The notes: generated by a model from the sequence alone, not told the origin. A stretch of 36,551 bases of DNA from CADEEN01 sp963740395 (GCA_963740395.1 CAVUEP010000057.1:1-36551); one strand, 5' to 3'. Positions 17,943 to 26,274 are shown, counted from the stretch's first letter. Numbers and translations: made by a program.

Positions 17943-19574
17943 TCAGCCGATCACGCGGGTGGCGGTGACGTCGAGCTTGGGCGGCGTCTCGAAGGTATGG
18001 AACGGCGCCGGCGACGGCACTTCCCACTCCAGGCCCTCCGCGCCTTCCCACGGCTTCTGCGGCGCCTTCTCACCCTGGCCGCGCATCACGGGCAGAACGA
18101 CGAAGACGAAGAAATAGACCTGCGACAGCCCGAAGCCGAACGCGCCGAGCGACGCGATGGCGTTGAAGTCGGCGAACTGCATCGGGTAGTCGGCGTAGCG
18201 GCGCGGCATCCCGGCCAGGCCGAGGAAGTGCATCGGGAAGAAGGTGATGTTGAAGAAGATCAACGACGACCAGAAGTGGATCTTTCCACGCGTCTCGTTG
18301 TACATCACGCCGCACCACTTCGGGCTCCAGTAGTAGAAGCCGGCGAACATGCCGAACAGCGAGCCCGCGACCAGCACGTAGTGGAAGTGCGCAACGACGT
18401 AATAGGTGTCCTGCAGCTGGATGTCGATCGGCGCCATCGCCAGGATCAGGCCGGTGAAGCCACCCATCGTGAAGACGAAGATGAAGCCCACGGCCCACAG
18501 CATCGGGGTCTCGAAGGTCATCGAGCCGCGCCACATGGTGGCGATCCAGTTGAAGACCTTCACCCCTGTCGGGATCGCGATCAGCATCGTCGCGTACATG
18601 AAGAACAACTGCCCCGTCACCGGCATGCCGGTGGTGAACATGTGGTGCGCCCAGACGATGAACGAGAGGATCGCGATCGACGAGGTGGCATAGACCATCG
18701 AGGTGTAGCCGAACAGCTTCTTGCGGGCGAAGGCGGGCACCACCGCGCTGACGATGCCGAAGGCCGGCAAGATCATGATGTAGACCTCGGGGTGGCCGAA
18801 GAACCAGAAGATGTGCTGGTACATCACCGGGTCGCCGCCGCCGGCCGGGTTGAAGAACGCGGTGCCGAAGTGGCGGTCCGTCAGCGTCATCGTGATTGCG
18901 CCAGCCAGCACGGGCATCACCGCAATCAGCAGGTAGGCCGTGATCAGCCAGGTCCAGGCGAACAGCGGCATCTTCATCAGCGTCATGCCGGGTGCGCGCA
19001 TGTTCAGGATCGTGACCACGATGTTGATCGAGCCCATGATCGAGCTGGCGCCCAGGATGTGCATCGCGAAGATGCCGGCGTCCATGCTCGGACCCATCTG
19101 CAGCGTCAGCGGGGCGTAGAGCGTCCAGCCTGCGGCGGGCGCGCCACCGGGCATGAAGAACGAGCCCACCAGCATCAGCGCGGCCGGGATCAGCAGCCAG
19201 AAGCTCAGGTTGTTCATGCGCGCGAAGGCCATGTCGGGCGCGCCGATCTGCAGCGGCACCATCCAGTTCGCGAAGCCGACGAAGGCCGGCATGATCGCGC
19301 CGAAAACCATGATCAGGCCGTGCATCGTGGTGAGCTGGTTGAACAGCTCGGGGTTCACATATTGCAGGCCGGGCTGGAACAGCTCGGCGCGAATGCCCAG
19401 CGCCAGCAGGCCACCGATCATGAACATCGTGAACGAGAACAACAGGTACATCGTGCCGATGTCCTTGTGGTTCGTCGCGAACACCCAGCGCCGCCAGCCC
19501 GTGGGGGCATGGTGGGCGTGGTCGTCATGGCCGTGGCCGTGGCCGTGGCCGTGCTGGTCGAGAACTGCGCTCAT
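17943..19574 (-). CDS. coxA: Cytochrome c oxidase subunit I
   Basis: The catalytic heme-copper subunit, 543 residues with twelve helices. Visible ligands and channel residues include FFGHPEVYIMILP (CuB His and cross-linked Tyr, and the Glu of type A1 enzymes), WAHHMFTTGMP (two CuB His), and HFHYVLVAG (heme a3 and heme a His). The N-terminus is unusual: a His/Gly/Asp tract (residues about 8-22) precedes the canonical ATNHKDIGTMY. AGAAGG sits about nine bases before the ATG. It lies 32 bases behind coxB and is followed at once by the small assembly gene. Confidence 0.98.
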   Translation of the reverse strand: MSAVLDQHGHGHGHGHDDHAHHAPTGWRRWVFATNHKDIGTMYLLFSFTMFMIGGLLALGIRAELFQPGLQYVNPELFNQLTTMHGLIMVFGAIMPAFVGFANWMVPLQIGAPDMAFARMNNLSFWLLIPAALMLVGSFFMPGGAPAAGWTLYAPLTLQMGPSMDAGIFAMHILGASSIMGSINIVVTILNMRAPGMTLMKMPLFAWTWLITAYLLIAVMPVLAGAITMTLTDRHFGTAFFNPAGGGDPVMYQHIFWFFGHPEVYIMILPAFGIVSAVVPAFARKKLFGYTSMVYATSSIAILSFIVWAHHMFTTGMPVTGQLFFMYATMLIAIPTGVKVFNWIATMWRGSMTFETPMLWAVGFIFVFTMGGFTGLILAMAPIDIQLQDTYYVVAHFHYVLVAGSLFGMFAGFYYWSPKWCGVMYNETRGKIHFWSSLIFFNITFFPMHFLGLAGMPRRYADYPMQFADFNAIASLGAFGFGLSQVYFFVFVVLPVMRGQGEKAPQKPWEGAEGLEWEVPSPAPFHTFETPPKLDVTATRVIG

Positions 19575-19606
19575 GGGACGGTACCTTCTCTACTTTCGAT
19601 TCGGAT

Positions 19607-20779
19607 TTACTTGCGCGCGGCGACAACGTCGGCGGGCTGCACGATCTGCCCGGTCTTGTTCGACCACGAATTCTTGGTGTAGGTGATGACGGCCGCCAGC
19701 TCGGTGTCCGAGAGCTGTTTCCAGGCCGGCATCGCGCCGTTGGCCGCGCCGTTGAGCAGCACCGCGATCTGCTTGCCCTTGTCGGCGTCCAGCACGACGG
19801 CCGAGCCGTCGACCGCCTTGATCGGGCCGGCGCCCTTGCCGCTGGCCTGGTGGCAGGCCGCGCAATTGGCGTTGTAGACCTTCTCGCCGCGAGCGACCAG
19901 TTCGTCGAGCTGCCAGACCTTGGCCGGATCATCGGCCAGCGCGGCCATGGCCTTCTTCCTGCCATCGACCCACGCCGCGTAATCGGCCTGGCTCAGCACC
20001 TTGACGTGGATCGGCATGTAAGCGTGTTCCTTGCCGCACAACTCGGCGCACTGGCCGTAGAAGTCGCCGGTCTTCTCGGCGCGGAACCAGGTGTCGCGCA
20101 CGAAGCCGGGGATCGCATCCTGCTTGACGCCCAGCGAGGGCACCATCCAGGCATGGATCACGTCGTTTGCGGTTGTGATGATGCGAACCTTCTTGTCGAC
20201 CGGCACCACCAGCGGATTGTCGACCTTGAACAGGTAGTCGTCGGTGGGCGCGGGCTTGCCGCTGTCGCTCATTGCGCGGTGCGTGACGTCCAGCGTCGAC
20301 AGGAAGCCAATGCCCTCGCCTTCGCCCTTCAGGTAGTCGTAGCCCCACTTCCACTGGTACCCCGTGGCCTTGATCGTCAGATCGGCGTTGCTGGTGTCCT
20401 TCATGGCCACGACGACCTTGGTCGCCGGCAGCGCCATGCCGATGACGATGAAGAAGGGCACCACGGTCCAGGCGATCTCGACGCCCACGCTCTCATGGAA
20501 GTTGGCGGCCTTGGCACCCCGCGACTTGCGGTGCTTGAAGATCGAATAGAACATCACGCCGAACACGGCGAGGAAGATCACCACGCAGATGATCATGATG
20601 TAGTAGTGCAACCACTGCTGATCGGCAGCGATCTGTGTCACCGGCGGGTGAAGATCGAGCTGGTTGACAGCCGGGCCGCCGGGCAGGCTGTTGACGGCCA
20701 TCGCCGTCCCCGAGGCCAGGGCCGCAACCAGGGTCAATGAGGCCTGGGTCAGGCGGCTGAGCGAGAAGAGGTGGGTCAT
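19607..20779 (-). CDS. coxB: Cytochrome c oxidase subunit II with fused cytochrome c domain
   Basis: Subunit II accepts electrons from cytochrome c. The 390-residue product has a signal-like first helix, two membrane helices, and a cupredoxin domain with CuA ligands in GQCAELCGKEHAYM. A C-terminal cytochrome c domain is covalently fused, shown by CAACH (about residue 305) and a distal Met in GAMPAW. This caa3-like layout means the subunit carries its own electron donor domain. The frame is open to 21007, but MTHLFSLSRL gives a clean signal sequence and lies just after the DUF2244 stop. It is the first structural gene of the operon. Confidence 0.97.
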   Translation of the reverse strand: MTHLFSLSRLTQASLTLVAALASGTAMAVNSLPGGPAVNQLDLHPPVTQIAADQQWLHYYIMIICVVIFLAVFGVMFYSIFKHRKSRGAKAANFHESVGVEIAWTVVPFFIVIGMALPATKVVVAMKDTSNADLTIKATGYQWKWGYDYLKGEGEGIGFLSTLDVTHRAMSDSGKPAPTDDYLFKVDNPLVVPVDKKVRIITTANDVIHAWMVPSLGVKQDAIPGFVRDTWFRAEKTGDFYGQCAELCGKEHAYMPIHVKVLSQADYAAWVDGRKKAMAALADDPAKVWQLDELVARGEKVYNANCAACHQASGKGAGPIKAVDGSAVVLDADKGKQIAVLLNGAANGAMPAWKQLSDTELAAVITYTKNSWSNKTGQIVQPADVVAARK

Positions 20780-20784
20780 CGTCG

Positions 20785-21372
20785 TCACTTCGGTTCTGGA
20801 TTTGCTGGAATCTTCGATGGGGCGTCCGGCGCAGGCTGGCAGCTGGCGCGCAGCGCGACGCGCAGCTCCTGCGCCAGCGGCGCGCGCAATTCGGGGCGCA
20901 GGTAGCGTCCGACAAAGGCCTGGCGGCCGTCGCCCGACAGCTCGACCAACGAGCCCTCGGCATGGTGCGGTTCGACACGGACCCAGGCGGCTCGGAATTG
21001 CGTGCACTCGGTGAGCGGGCCGCGGCGGTGCTCGACGCTGAGTGCGCCCTCAGTCAGCGTGATGCGCTCCTGATCGGCTGCGTGGCGAGCGTAGATCAGC
21101 AAGGCCACGCCAACCAGCAGCATTTCGATGCCGGCAAAGGCCAGCACGGGCGTCGCACCCTGCCACGTGAAACCCAGCGCAATCGCGAGCGACACGGCGC
21201 ACAGCGTAAGGTAGGTGCCAAACAGCTGCGTCGGCGTGATCGAACAGTTGCGCTTGAGCACCCACTGCAGCCCGGCGGCCCCGTTGTCCAGCACCTTGGC
21301 AAAGCGCCAGGCAGCGACCGCGCCGGCTGCGACGGGTGCGGGCCAGGATCGTGGAGCGGTGGCAGTGGTCAT
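20785..21372 (-). CDS. DUF2244 family membrane protein
   Basis: A 195-residue protein with two closely spaced helices (about 55-72 and 74-95, around YLTLCAVSLAIALGF and FAGIEMLLVGVALLIY) followed by a soluble domain with AWVRVE and FVGRYL motifs, matching DUF2244. It lies five bases before coxB and appears to open the oxidase operon. The family has no established function; genomic association suggests oxidase assembly. Confidence 0.85.
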   Translation of the reverse strand: MTTATAPRSWPAPVAAGAVAAWRFAKVLDNGAAGLQWVLKRNCSITPTQLFGTYLTLCAVSLAIALGFTWQGATPVLAFAGIEMLLVGVALLIYARHAADQERITLTEGALSVEHRRGPLTECTQFRAAWVRVEPHHAEGSLVELSGDGRQAFVGRYLRPELRAPLAQELRVALRASCQPAPDAPSKIPANPEPK

Positions 21373-21451
21373 GTATGGGGTGTCGGGGGCAGTTCAACAA
21401 CGGCCCTGCCCGGATGCGTGTGCATGGCGCCAGTGTGCTGAGCAACACGTG

Positions 21452-21457
21452 ATTTTA
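21452..21457 (-). promoter_or_regulatory. Possible -10 box for the cox operon
   Basis: TAAAAT on the minus strand lies 79 bases before the DUF2244 start. No convincing -35 is seen. Just downstream, at 21433-21448, an imperfect inverted repeat (GTG-TGCT-G-AGCA-A-CAC) would cover the start site and could be an operator; a palindrome AGCCTAGGCT overlaps the upstream edge (21457-21466). The remainder of the 21373-21570 gap shows only the hairpin described at 21533-21567. Confidence 0.3.
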
Positions 21458-21532
21458 GCCTAGGCTTTGGGGACTCCTTGGGTCGACCTGGCAAGGCCAG
21501 CCGCGGCGCGCCGGGCATGACTTGTTGGTCCG

Positions 21533-21567
21533 GCGTGCGGACAGGGTCCGCGTGGACCGCCGCACGC
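21533..21567. terminator. Composite hairpin after the BioC-like gene
   Basis: An eight-base outer stem (GCGTGCGG with CCGCACGC) encloses a five-base inner stem (GGTCC-GCGT-GGACC). It begins three bases after the stop of the minus-strand methyltransferase gene. There is no T tract, so it may be a weak or Rho-assisted terminator or protect the 3' end of the mRNA. It separates this gene from the cox operon promoter region. Confidence 0.55.
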
Positions 21568-21570
21568 CCG

Positions 21571-22449
21571 CTAGCGCCGCCCGCTGCGCGCCATGGCGCG
21601 CAAGTCCTCGACGGCAACGCGCGTCTCGCCGCTGACATGTGCCCGTGGTGCGGCATTGAAGGCGTGGCCATAGACCAGCTCGAACTCGAGCGCGACGCGA
21701 CCCTCGGCATTCGTCCGTTCGGCCAATGCGGCGATCAGGCGTGCCTGCCAACGTGGCGTTCGCAGCCCGGCAAAGCGCGTGGGATCGGCGTTGCCACCGA
21801 GCGTGCGCAATTCGCGCAGCAGGGCCTGCGGCGTGGCCCAGGTCAATGTCAGCCTTTCCTGATCGAGGACGGGATCGGCGAATCCGGCGGCCACCAGCAT
21901 GTCGCCCCAGTCGTGCATGTCCGTGAAGGGCGCGTGGGCGGCGCCCCAGCCGGCGTCGCGGTACAGCGCACGCAACCCGGCCAGCGTATCGGGGCCGAGC
22001 GTCGAAAACATGAGGAAACCGTCGACAGCAAGGGCGCGGCGCCAGCGTTGCATCAGCGGCTCAGGGTCGGCGACCGCATGCAGCATCATGTTGGCCCACA
22101 GCAGCTGGCCGGTCGCGGGCGGCACATGGGCTTCGTCGAGGAGCGTGGCCGCTCGGCGCCAGCGCCGCGCCGACCACCAGGGCGCGCTCAGAGCTGGGCC
22201 TGCACCCTGCGCGCCAAGGGCCTCCACGCGCAACTGCCGCGCCTTGGGATACGCCGTGGCCAGCACGGCCTGGCTGTTGCCGGCACGGGACCACCAGTCG
22301 ATGACGGTATCCGGCTGGCGCAAGATGATCGGCAGCCGCTCGGCCATGCGCCGGGCCACCTCGCCATGCAGCCAGGGCGCCTGATCAGCCAGCGCCTGTC
22401 GTCGCAGCGTACGCGCCAGGGCGATGGGATCGATGGCCTTGTCCGACAT
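21571..22449 (-). CDS. BioC-like class I methyltransferase
   Basis: A 292-residue protein resembling the BioC/NDUFAF5 group of SAM-dependent methyltransferases: ANMMLHAVADPEPLMQRWRRAL and GFLMFSTLGPDTL match the post-motif region of that family, and FTDMHDWGDMLVAAGFADPV follows. Motif I, normally a Gly-rich loop, is VIDWWSRAGNS (residues 49-59) and is clearly altered. BioC proper methylates malonyl-ACP in biotin synthesis, but no bio genes are nearby and the changed SAM site makes that role doubtful. The family is fairly sure; activity and substrate are not. Confidence 0.8.
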   Translation of the reverse strand: MSDKAIDPIALARTLRRQALADQAPWLHGEVARRMAERLPIILRQPDTVIDWWSRAGNSQAVLATAYPKARQLRVEALGAQGAGPALSAPWWSARRWRRAATLLDEAHVPPATGQLLWANMMLHAVADPEPLMQRWRRALAVDGFLMFSTLGPDTLAGLRALYRDAGWGAAHAPFTDMHDWGDMLVAAGFADPVLDQERLTLTWATPQALLRELRTLGGNADPTRFAGLRTPRWQARLIAALAERTNAEGRVALEFELVYGHAFNAAPRAHVSGETRVAVEDLRAMARSGRR

Positions 22450-22554
22450 GTTTCAGCCGCAGGAGAAGTTGGCATGGATGTCGTGCATCGTTCGCGCGGC
22501 TCGGGACGGGGCAGGCAGCGCAGTGCGGTCGTGGTTCATGCCGTTGCCGCACAG

Positions 22555-22560
22555 TATATT
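22555..22560 (+). promoter_or_regulatory. -10-like hexamer of the comF-type gene
   Basis: TATATT ends six bases before the ATG at 22567, so initiation at usual distance would make the ATG the first transcribed codon. The same geometry occurs before trmL and the gene at 33038. No strong -35 is visible. Confidence 0.45.
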
Positions 22561-22566
22561 GAGCCG

Positions 22567-23256
22567 ATGCCGTTGCGCTCCCTGCTGCCCACGCAATGCG
22601 CTGTGTGCCTGGGCTGGAGCCGCTCACGGATTTGCACCGACTGCCTGCAGCGCCACGGCGCGCGGCAACCGCGTTGCCGCCTCTGCGCGATCGCGGTACC
22701 CGAGGGCGCAGCGGTATGCGGTACCTGCCTGCACCGCCCGCCCCCATTCACACGCAGCATCGCTGCCGTCGACTACGCGTACCCCTGGGCCGACCTCGTG
22801 GCCGCGTTCAAGTTCCGCACCGCGCTGGACTTGGCGTCGGCACTGTCCGATCTGTTGGCTGAGGCGGTGCGGGCCGATGACGCGCCCCTGCCCACGCTGT
22901 TGCTGCCGGTGCCGCTATCGGCGGAGCGACTGCGTGAACGCGGCATGAACCAGGCCTGGGAGCTGGCGCGGCGCGTCGGTACGCACTTGCGGATCCGGGC
23001 CCGCGCCGATCTGCTGCGGCGGCTGGTGAACACCCCACACCTGGCCGATCTGCCGCGCGAGCAGCGCAGCGCGCGCATCCGCGGCGCCTTCGGCATGGCG
23101 CCCGGCCAGTCGCAGGCCTTGCGCGGCCAGTGTGTGGCCCTGGTCGATGACGTCATGACCAGCGGCGCCACCGCCACCGAGGCCGCGCGCGTGCTGCAGG
23201 CCGCAGGCGCCGAGGCGGTGCAGGTCTGGGTCGTGGCGCGCACGCCGTCGCCTTGA
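22567..23256 (+). CDS. ComF family phosphoribosyltransferase-like protein
   Basis: A 229-residue protein with an N-terminal double zinc ribbon (Cys pairs CAVC, CTDC, CRLC, CGTC between residues 11 and 54) and a C-terminal phosphoribosyltransferase fold with the PRPP motif VALVDDVMTSGAT. The middle motif PVPLSAERLRERGMNQA is characteristic of ComF/GntX proteins. ComF is needed for DNA uptake in some bacteria, but in proteobacteria the role is less clear. The frame is open far upstream antisense to the methyltransferase; the ATG at 22567 starts just before the first zinc ligands. Confidence 0.92.
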   Translation: MPLRSLLPTQCAVCLGWSRSRICTDCLQRHGARQPRCRLCAIAVPEGAAVCGTCLHRPPPFTRSIAAVDYAYPWADLVAAFKFRTALDLASALSDLLAEAVRADDAPLPTLLLPVPLSAERLRERGMNQAWELARRVGTHLRIRARADLLRRLVNTPHLADLPREQRSARIRGAFGMAPGQSQALRGQCVALVDDVMTSGATATEAARVLQAAGAEAVQVWVVARTPSP

Positions 23257-23272
23257 GCGCCGGGGGTGGCGA

Positions 23273-23278
23273 CACAAT
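23273..23278 (+). promoter_or_regulatory. -10-like hexamer of trmL
   Basis: CACAAT, then CGCGGC, then the ATG at 23285. The 14-base string ACAATCGCGGCATG is identical at the start of the gene at 33038. The distance suggests a leaderless transcript. A -35 is not clear; TTGAGC is 14 bases upstream. Confidence 0.45.
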
Positions 23279-23284
23279 CGCGGC

Positions 23285-23755
23285 ATGTTCCACATCGTCC
23301 TCGTGCAGCCGGAGATTCCGCCCAACACGGGCAACGTGATCCGCCTGGCCGCCAACACGGGTTGTACGCTGCACCTGATCGAGCCGCTCGGCTTCTCGAT
23401 GGACGACAAGCAGTTGCAGCGCGCGGGGCTCGACTACCACGAGTACGCCAGCGTGCGACGGCATCGGTCGTGGCAGGCGTTTGTTGACCAGGAGCAGCCC
23501 GACCCGGCCCGCTGCTACGCCTTCACCACGCGCGGCCAGCGTCTGCTCGGCGACGTCGCCTGGCAACGCGGCGACTGGTTGGTGTTCGGCAGCGAAACGG
23601 CTGGCCTGCCAGCCACGCTGCGTGAGTCGTTTTCCGCGGCGCAGCGTGTGAGACTGCCGATGCGCAGCGGTCAGCGCAGCCTGAACCTCAGCAACGCCGT
23701 GGCGGTGTCGATATTCGAGGCCTGGCGCCAGTGCGGCTTCGAGGGCGGGGGCTGA
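23285..23755 (+). CDS. trmL: tRNA (cytidine(34)-2'-O)-methyltransferase TrmL
   Basis: TrmL 2'-O-methylates the wobble base of tRNA-Leu isoacceptors. The 156-residue product is a minimal SPOUT enzyme of normal length. It shows NTGNVIRLAANTG near residue 16, the knot motifs VFGSETAGLP, and SLNLSNAVAV near the C-terminus, which form the SAM-binding trefoil knot. It is convergent with gpsA across 67 bases that contain no convincing terminator. Confidence 0.95.
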   Translation: MFHIVLVQPEIPPNTGNVIRLAANTGCTLHLIEPLGFSMDDKQLQRAGLDYHEYASVRRHRSWQAFVDQEQPDPARCYAFTTRGQRLLGDVAWQRGDWLVFGSETAGLPATLRESFSAAQRVRLPMRSGQRSLNLSNAVAVSIFEAWRQCGFEGGG

Positions 23756-23822
23756 GACACCCGAGGCCGGCGCGCAACCTACCGGGTGTGCCGCGGCGTT
23801 CGCGAGCTTGAGGCCGCCGGGT

Positions 23823-24830
23823 TCAAGCCTCGCGACCGGGTTCGCGCCCCATCAATCGCTGCACCGCCGCGGACGCATCCAGGCGACCGGCCAACACGCT
23901 GACCACCGCGGCCGTGATCGGCATGTCGACGCCCAAGGCGCGTGCACGTGCCAGCACCATCGGCGCGCTGTAAACGCCTTCGGCCACATGACCCAGCGCG
24001 GCCAGCACCTGCGCCAGCGGCTGACCTTGCGCGAGTTGCAGGCCGACGCGGCGGTTGCGCGACAAGTCGCCCGTGGCCGTGAGCACCAGGTCGCCCATCC
24101 CCGACAAGCCCATGAAGGTCTCGGCGCGAGCGCCGAGCGCCACGCCCAGGCGCGTCATCTCCGCCAGGCCGCGCGTGATCAATGCCGCGCGCGCGTTCAG
24201 CCCGGGTTGGCCAGTCAAGCCGCCGCCCTGCAGGGCCAGGCCGTCACACAGGCCGGTGGCGATCGCCATCACGTTCTTGACCGCGCCACCGACCTCGACG
24301 CCGATCGCGTCGCTGCTGGTGTAGACACGCAGCTGGTCGGTGTGAAACGCGCTGACGGCAGCCTGACACAGCGCCTCATCGCCGCTGGCCGCCACCAGGG
24401 CCGTCGGCTGGCCACGCGCGACCTCCTCGGCGAAGCTCGGTCCCGACAGCACGCCGGCCTGCGCCAGTGGGCGCAAAGCGCCAGCGATCTCGTGACCGAG
24501 CAGGCCCGTGCCGGCCTCGAAGCCCTTGCACAGCCACACCACCTGTGCCTCGCCCGGCATGGCGGCCAGCATCTGGCGCAGACCCGACATGGGCGTGGCG
24601 ATCACGGTCAGGCCGTGCGCCGCATGGGCCAGCGCCTGATCGAGGTCATGCGTGAGGGCAACCTGGCCCGGCAGTGCCACACCCGGCAGGTAGCGGGCGT
24701 TCTGGCGCGTCTGCGCGAGCGTGCGCACATGCGCGCCGTCGCGTGCCCACAAGTGAACTGAATGGCGGGCTGCCGCCTGCACTGCCAGCGCGGTGCCCCA
24801 GGCGCCCGCCCCGAGGATCGTGAGGTTCAT
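23823..24830 (-). CDS. gpsA: NAD(P)+-dependent glycerol-3-phosphate dehydrogenase
   Basis: GpsA reduces dihydroxyacetone phosphate to sn-glycerol 3-phosphate for phospholipid synthesis. The 335-residue protein has the N-terminal Rossmann motif ILGAGAWGTALA, the second motif LSGPSFAEEVARGQPTA, and the catalytic-lysine region GGAVKNVMAIATGL followed by GLAEMTRLG. Length and motifs are canonical. It is the last gene of a minus-strand run with secB, grxC and a rhodanese, an order common in Burkholderiales. Confidence 0.97.
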   Translation of the reverse strand: MNLTILGAGAWGTALAVQAAARHSVHLWARDGAHVRTLAQTRQNARYLPGVALPGQVALTHDLDQALAHAAHGLTVIATPMSGLRQMLAAMPGEAQVVWLCKGFEAGTGLLGHEIAGALRPLAQAGVLSGPSFAEEVARGQPTALVAASGDEALCQAAVSAFHTDQLRVYTSSDAIGVEVGGAVKNVMAIATGLCDGLALQGGGLTGQPGLNARAALITRGLAEMTRLGVALGARAETFMGLSGMGDLVLTATGDLSRNRRVGLQLAQGQPLAQVLAALGHVAEGVYSAPMVLARARALGVDMPITAAVVSVLAGRLDASAAVQRLMGREPGREA

Positions 24831-24882
24831 GCGCCCGATGATCGCAGGGCTGGGCGCGGCGCACGCCGCGCCAACCAGACCG

Positions 24883-25368
24883 TCAGTTCAGGACGATCGG
24901 TGACGCCTCGTCACCGCCATTGCCCTGCTGCGCGGCGAGTTGCTGCTGCTGGGCTTCGAACATGGCCTGGAAGTTCACTTCCGACAGCACCACCGGCGGG
25001 AAGCCCGCGCGGGTGCAAACGTCCGAAACGATGGCGCGCAGGTAGGGATAGACCATGCCCGGGCAGGCGATGCCCAGAATGGCCTGCATCTGGTCGCTGG
25101 GCAGGTCGCGGATCTCGAAGATGCCGGCCTGCTTGGCCTCGATCAGGAACAGCGTGCGCTCCTGCACCTTGGTAGTCACGGTCGCCGTGACCGCGACCTC
25201 GAAGATGCCCTCGGCAACGGTCTCGGCCGAGATCGCCAGGTTGATGTCGACCTGCGGCTGCTGCTGCTCTAGCAGGATGGCGGGGGAATTGGGCTGCTCC
25301 AGCGACAAGTCCTTCAGGTACATGCGCTGGATATTGAAGACGGGGTTGGTTTCTTGCGGCTCGGCCAT
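24883..25368 (-). CDS. secB: Protein-export chaperone SecB
   Basis: SecB holds precursor proteins unfolded and delivers them to SecA. The 161-residue product has the family core: FNIQRMYLKDLSLEQPNSP, then LFLIEAKQAGIFEI, CPGMVYPYLRAIVSD, and a flexible Gln-rich tail. The ATG at 25368 (MAEPQE) is chosen; the frame extends only to a TTG five codons upstream. It lies 112 bases after grxC and 52 bases before gpsA, likely in one transcript. Confidence 0.97.
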   Translation of the reverse strand: MAEPQETNPVFNIQRMYLKDLSLEQPNSPAILLEQQQPQVDINLAISAETVAEGIFEVAVTATVTTKVQERTLFLIEAKQAGIFEIRDLPSDQMQAILGIACPGMVYPYLRAIVSDVCTRAGFPPVVLSEVNFQAMFEAQQQQLAAQQGNGGDEASPIVLN

Positions 25369-25480
25369 GATGGAAAATTCCAATGAAACAAACCCGCAGC
25401 AGTTGCGGGTTGGAACGCGAATTATCGCGCAGCGCCAAATTGGCCCAACGGGGTGGGCTCGTGCCGCGCGGCCCGGACCG

Positions 25481-25738
25481 TCAGGGTGCGAGCAGGCCGA
25501 GCAGGCCGCCGCGCCGGTCCAGCGCCATCAAGTCGTCGCAGCCACCCACATGGGTGTCGCCAATGAAGATCTGCGGCACCGTGCGGCGCCCGGTCAATTC
25601 GATCATCTTGGCGCGCTGCGCTGGCTCGAGATCGATGCGCACCTCCTCGATCGTTGCCACACCGCGTTGATTCAGCAGGGCCTTGGCGCGCACGCAATAG
25701 GGGCAGTACTCGGTCGTGTACATGCGAACGGAACTCAT
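25481..25738 (-). CDS. grxC: Glutaredoxin 3
   Basis: A small glutathione-dependent oxidoreductase of 85 residues with the active site CPYC (Cys12 and Cys15), the cis-proline motif TVPQIFIG and the GGCDDL glutathione-binding motif. Length and motifs fit GrxC. It lies between the rhodanese and secB genes, 83 bases after the former. No unusual feature is seen. Confidence 0.95.
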   Translation of the reverse strand: MSSVRMYTTEYCPYCVRAKALLNQRGVATIEEVRIDLEPAQRAKMIELTGRRTVPQIFIGDTHVGGCDDLMALDRRGGLLGLLAP

Positions 25739-25821
25739 GCGCTGTCTTGAACGGGGTGGCGGTCAAAGCATTGTCGGGGCAGCCCAATGTCCTTGCACGC
25801 AAGGGCACTCTGTATCCGGCC

Positions 25822-26244
25822 TCAGGCCGCCGACTTTTCCACGGGCAGGCTGGCATCGCGCCACGCGCCCAGGCCGCCCGACAAGGAACGCACGTTCTCG
25901 TAGCCGGCCTTCTTCAGCAGCGCCACGCCACGCCTGGAACGCGCGCCGGTGGCGCACACCAGCACCACCGGCAGGGTCTTGTTGGCGGGCAGCGCCTTGC
26001 TGTTGGCGGCGTCGAGCTGGCCCAGCGGCACGTTGCGCGCGCCGCCCACGTGGCCGGCGGCGTACTCGGCCGGCTCGCTGACGTCGATCAGCACCGCCTT
26101 CTCGCGGTTCATCAGCCGCACCGCTTCGGCGGTGCCGATCGAGGCAGCGCCGCCGGCGCCGTCCTTGAGCATCGGCCACACCAGAAGGCCGCCGGAAACC
26201 ACGGCTGCGAGGATCAGGTACCAGTTGTCGAGCAGAAAGGTCAC
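25822..26244 (-). CDS. Membrane-anchored rhodanese-like protein
   Basis: A 140-residue protein with one N-terminal helix (about 7-25) and a single rhodanese domain: VLIDVSEPAEYAAGHVGGARNV and the active-site loop CATGARS with Cys97, followed by LSGGLGAW. This resembles YibN-type proteins encoded upstream of grxC and secB. Such domains transfer sulfane sulfur; the acceptor is unknown. It is the first gene of the rhodanese-grxC-secB-gpsA run. Confidence 0.93.
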   Translation of the reverse strand: MTFLLDNWYLILAAVVSGGLLVWPMLKDGAGGAASIGTAEAVRLMNREKAVLIDVSEPAEYAAGHVGGARNVPLGQLDAANSKALPANKTLPVVLVCATGARSRRGVALLKKAGYENVRSLSGGLGAWRDASLPVEKSAA

Positions 26245-26274
26245 GTCATGCGATCAGGGTCGTCGAAGCGGCGA

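Noticed and set aside
17931..19682. A 583-codon open frame antisense to coxA
   Set aside because: Its translation is an Arg/His/Asp/Glu-rich string without fold-like pattern. It mirrors the codon bias of the oxidase gene on the other strand, a usual effect of high GC.
19850..20740. A 296-codon open frame antisense to coxB
   Set aside because: The sense strand carries a complete subunit II with CuA and heme motifs; the antisense translation has no domain.
23757..23789. Hairpin ACACCCG/CGGGTGT between trmL and gpsA
   Set aside because: The stem is only seven bases with a 19-base loop and no T tract, so I do not call it a terminator.
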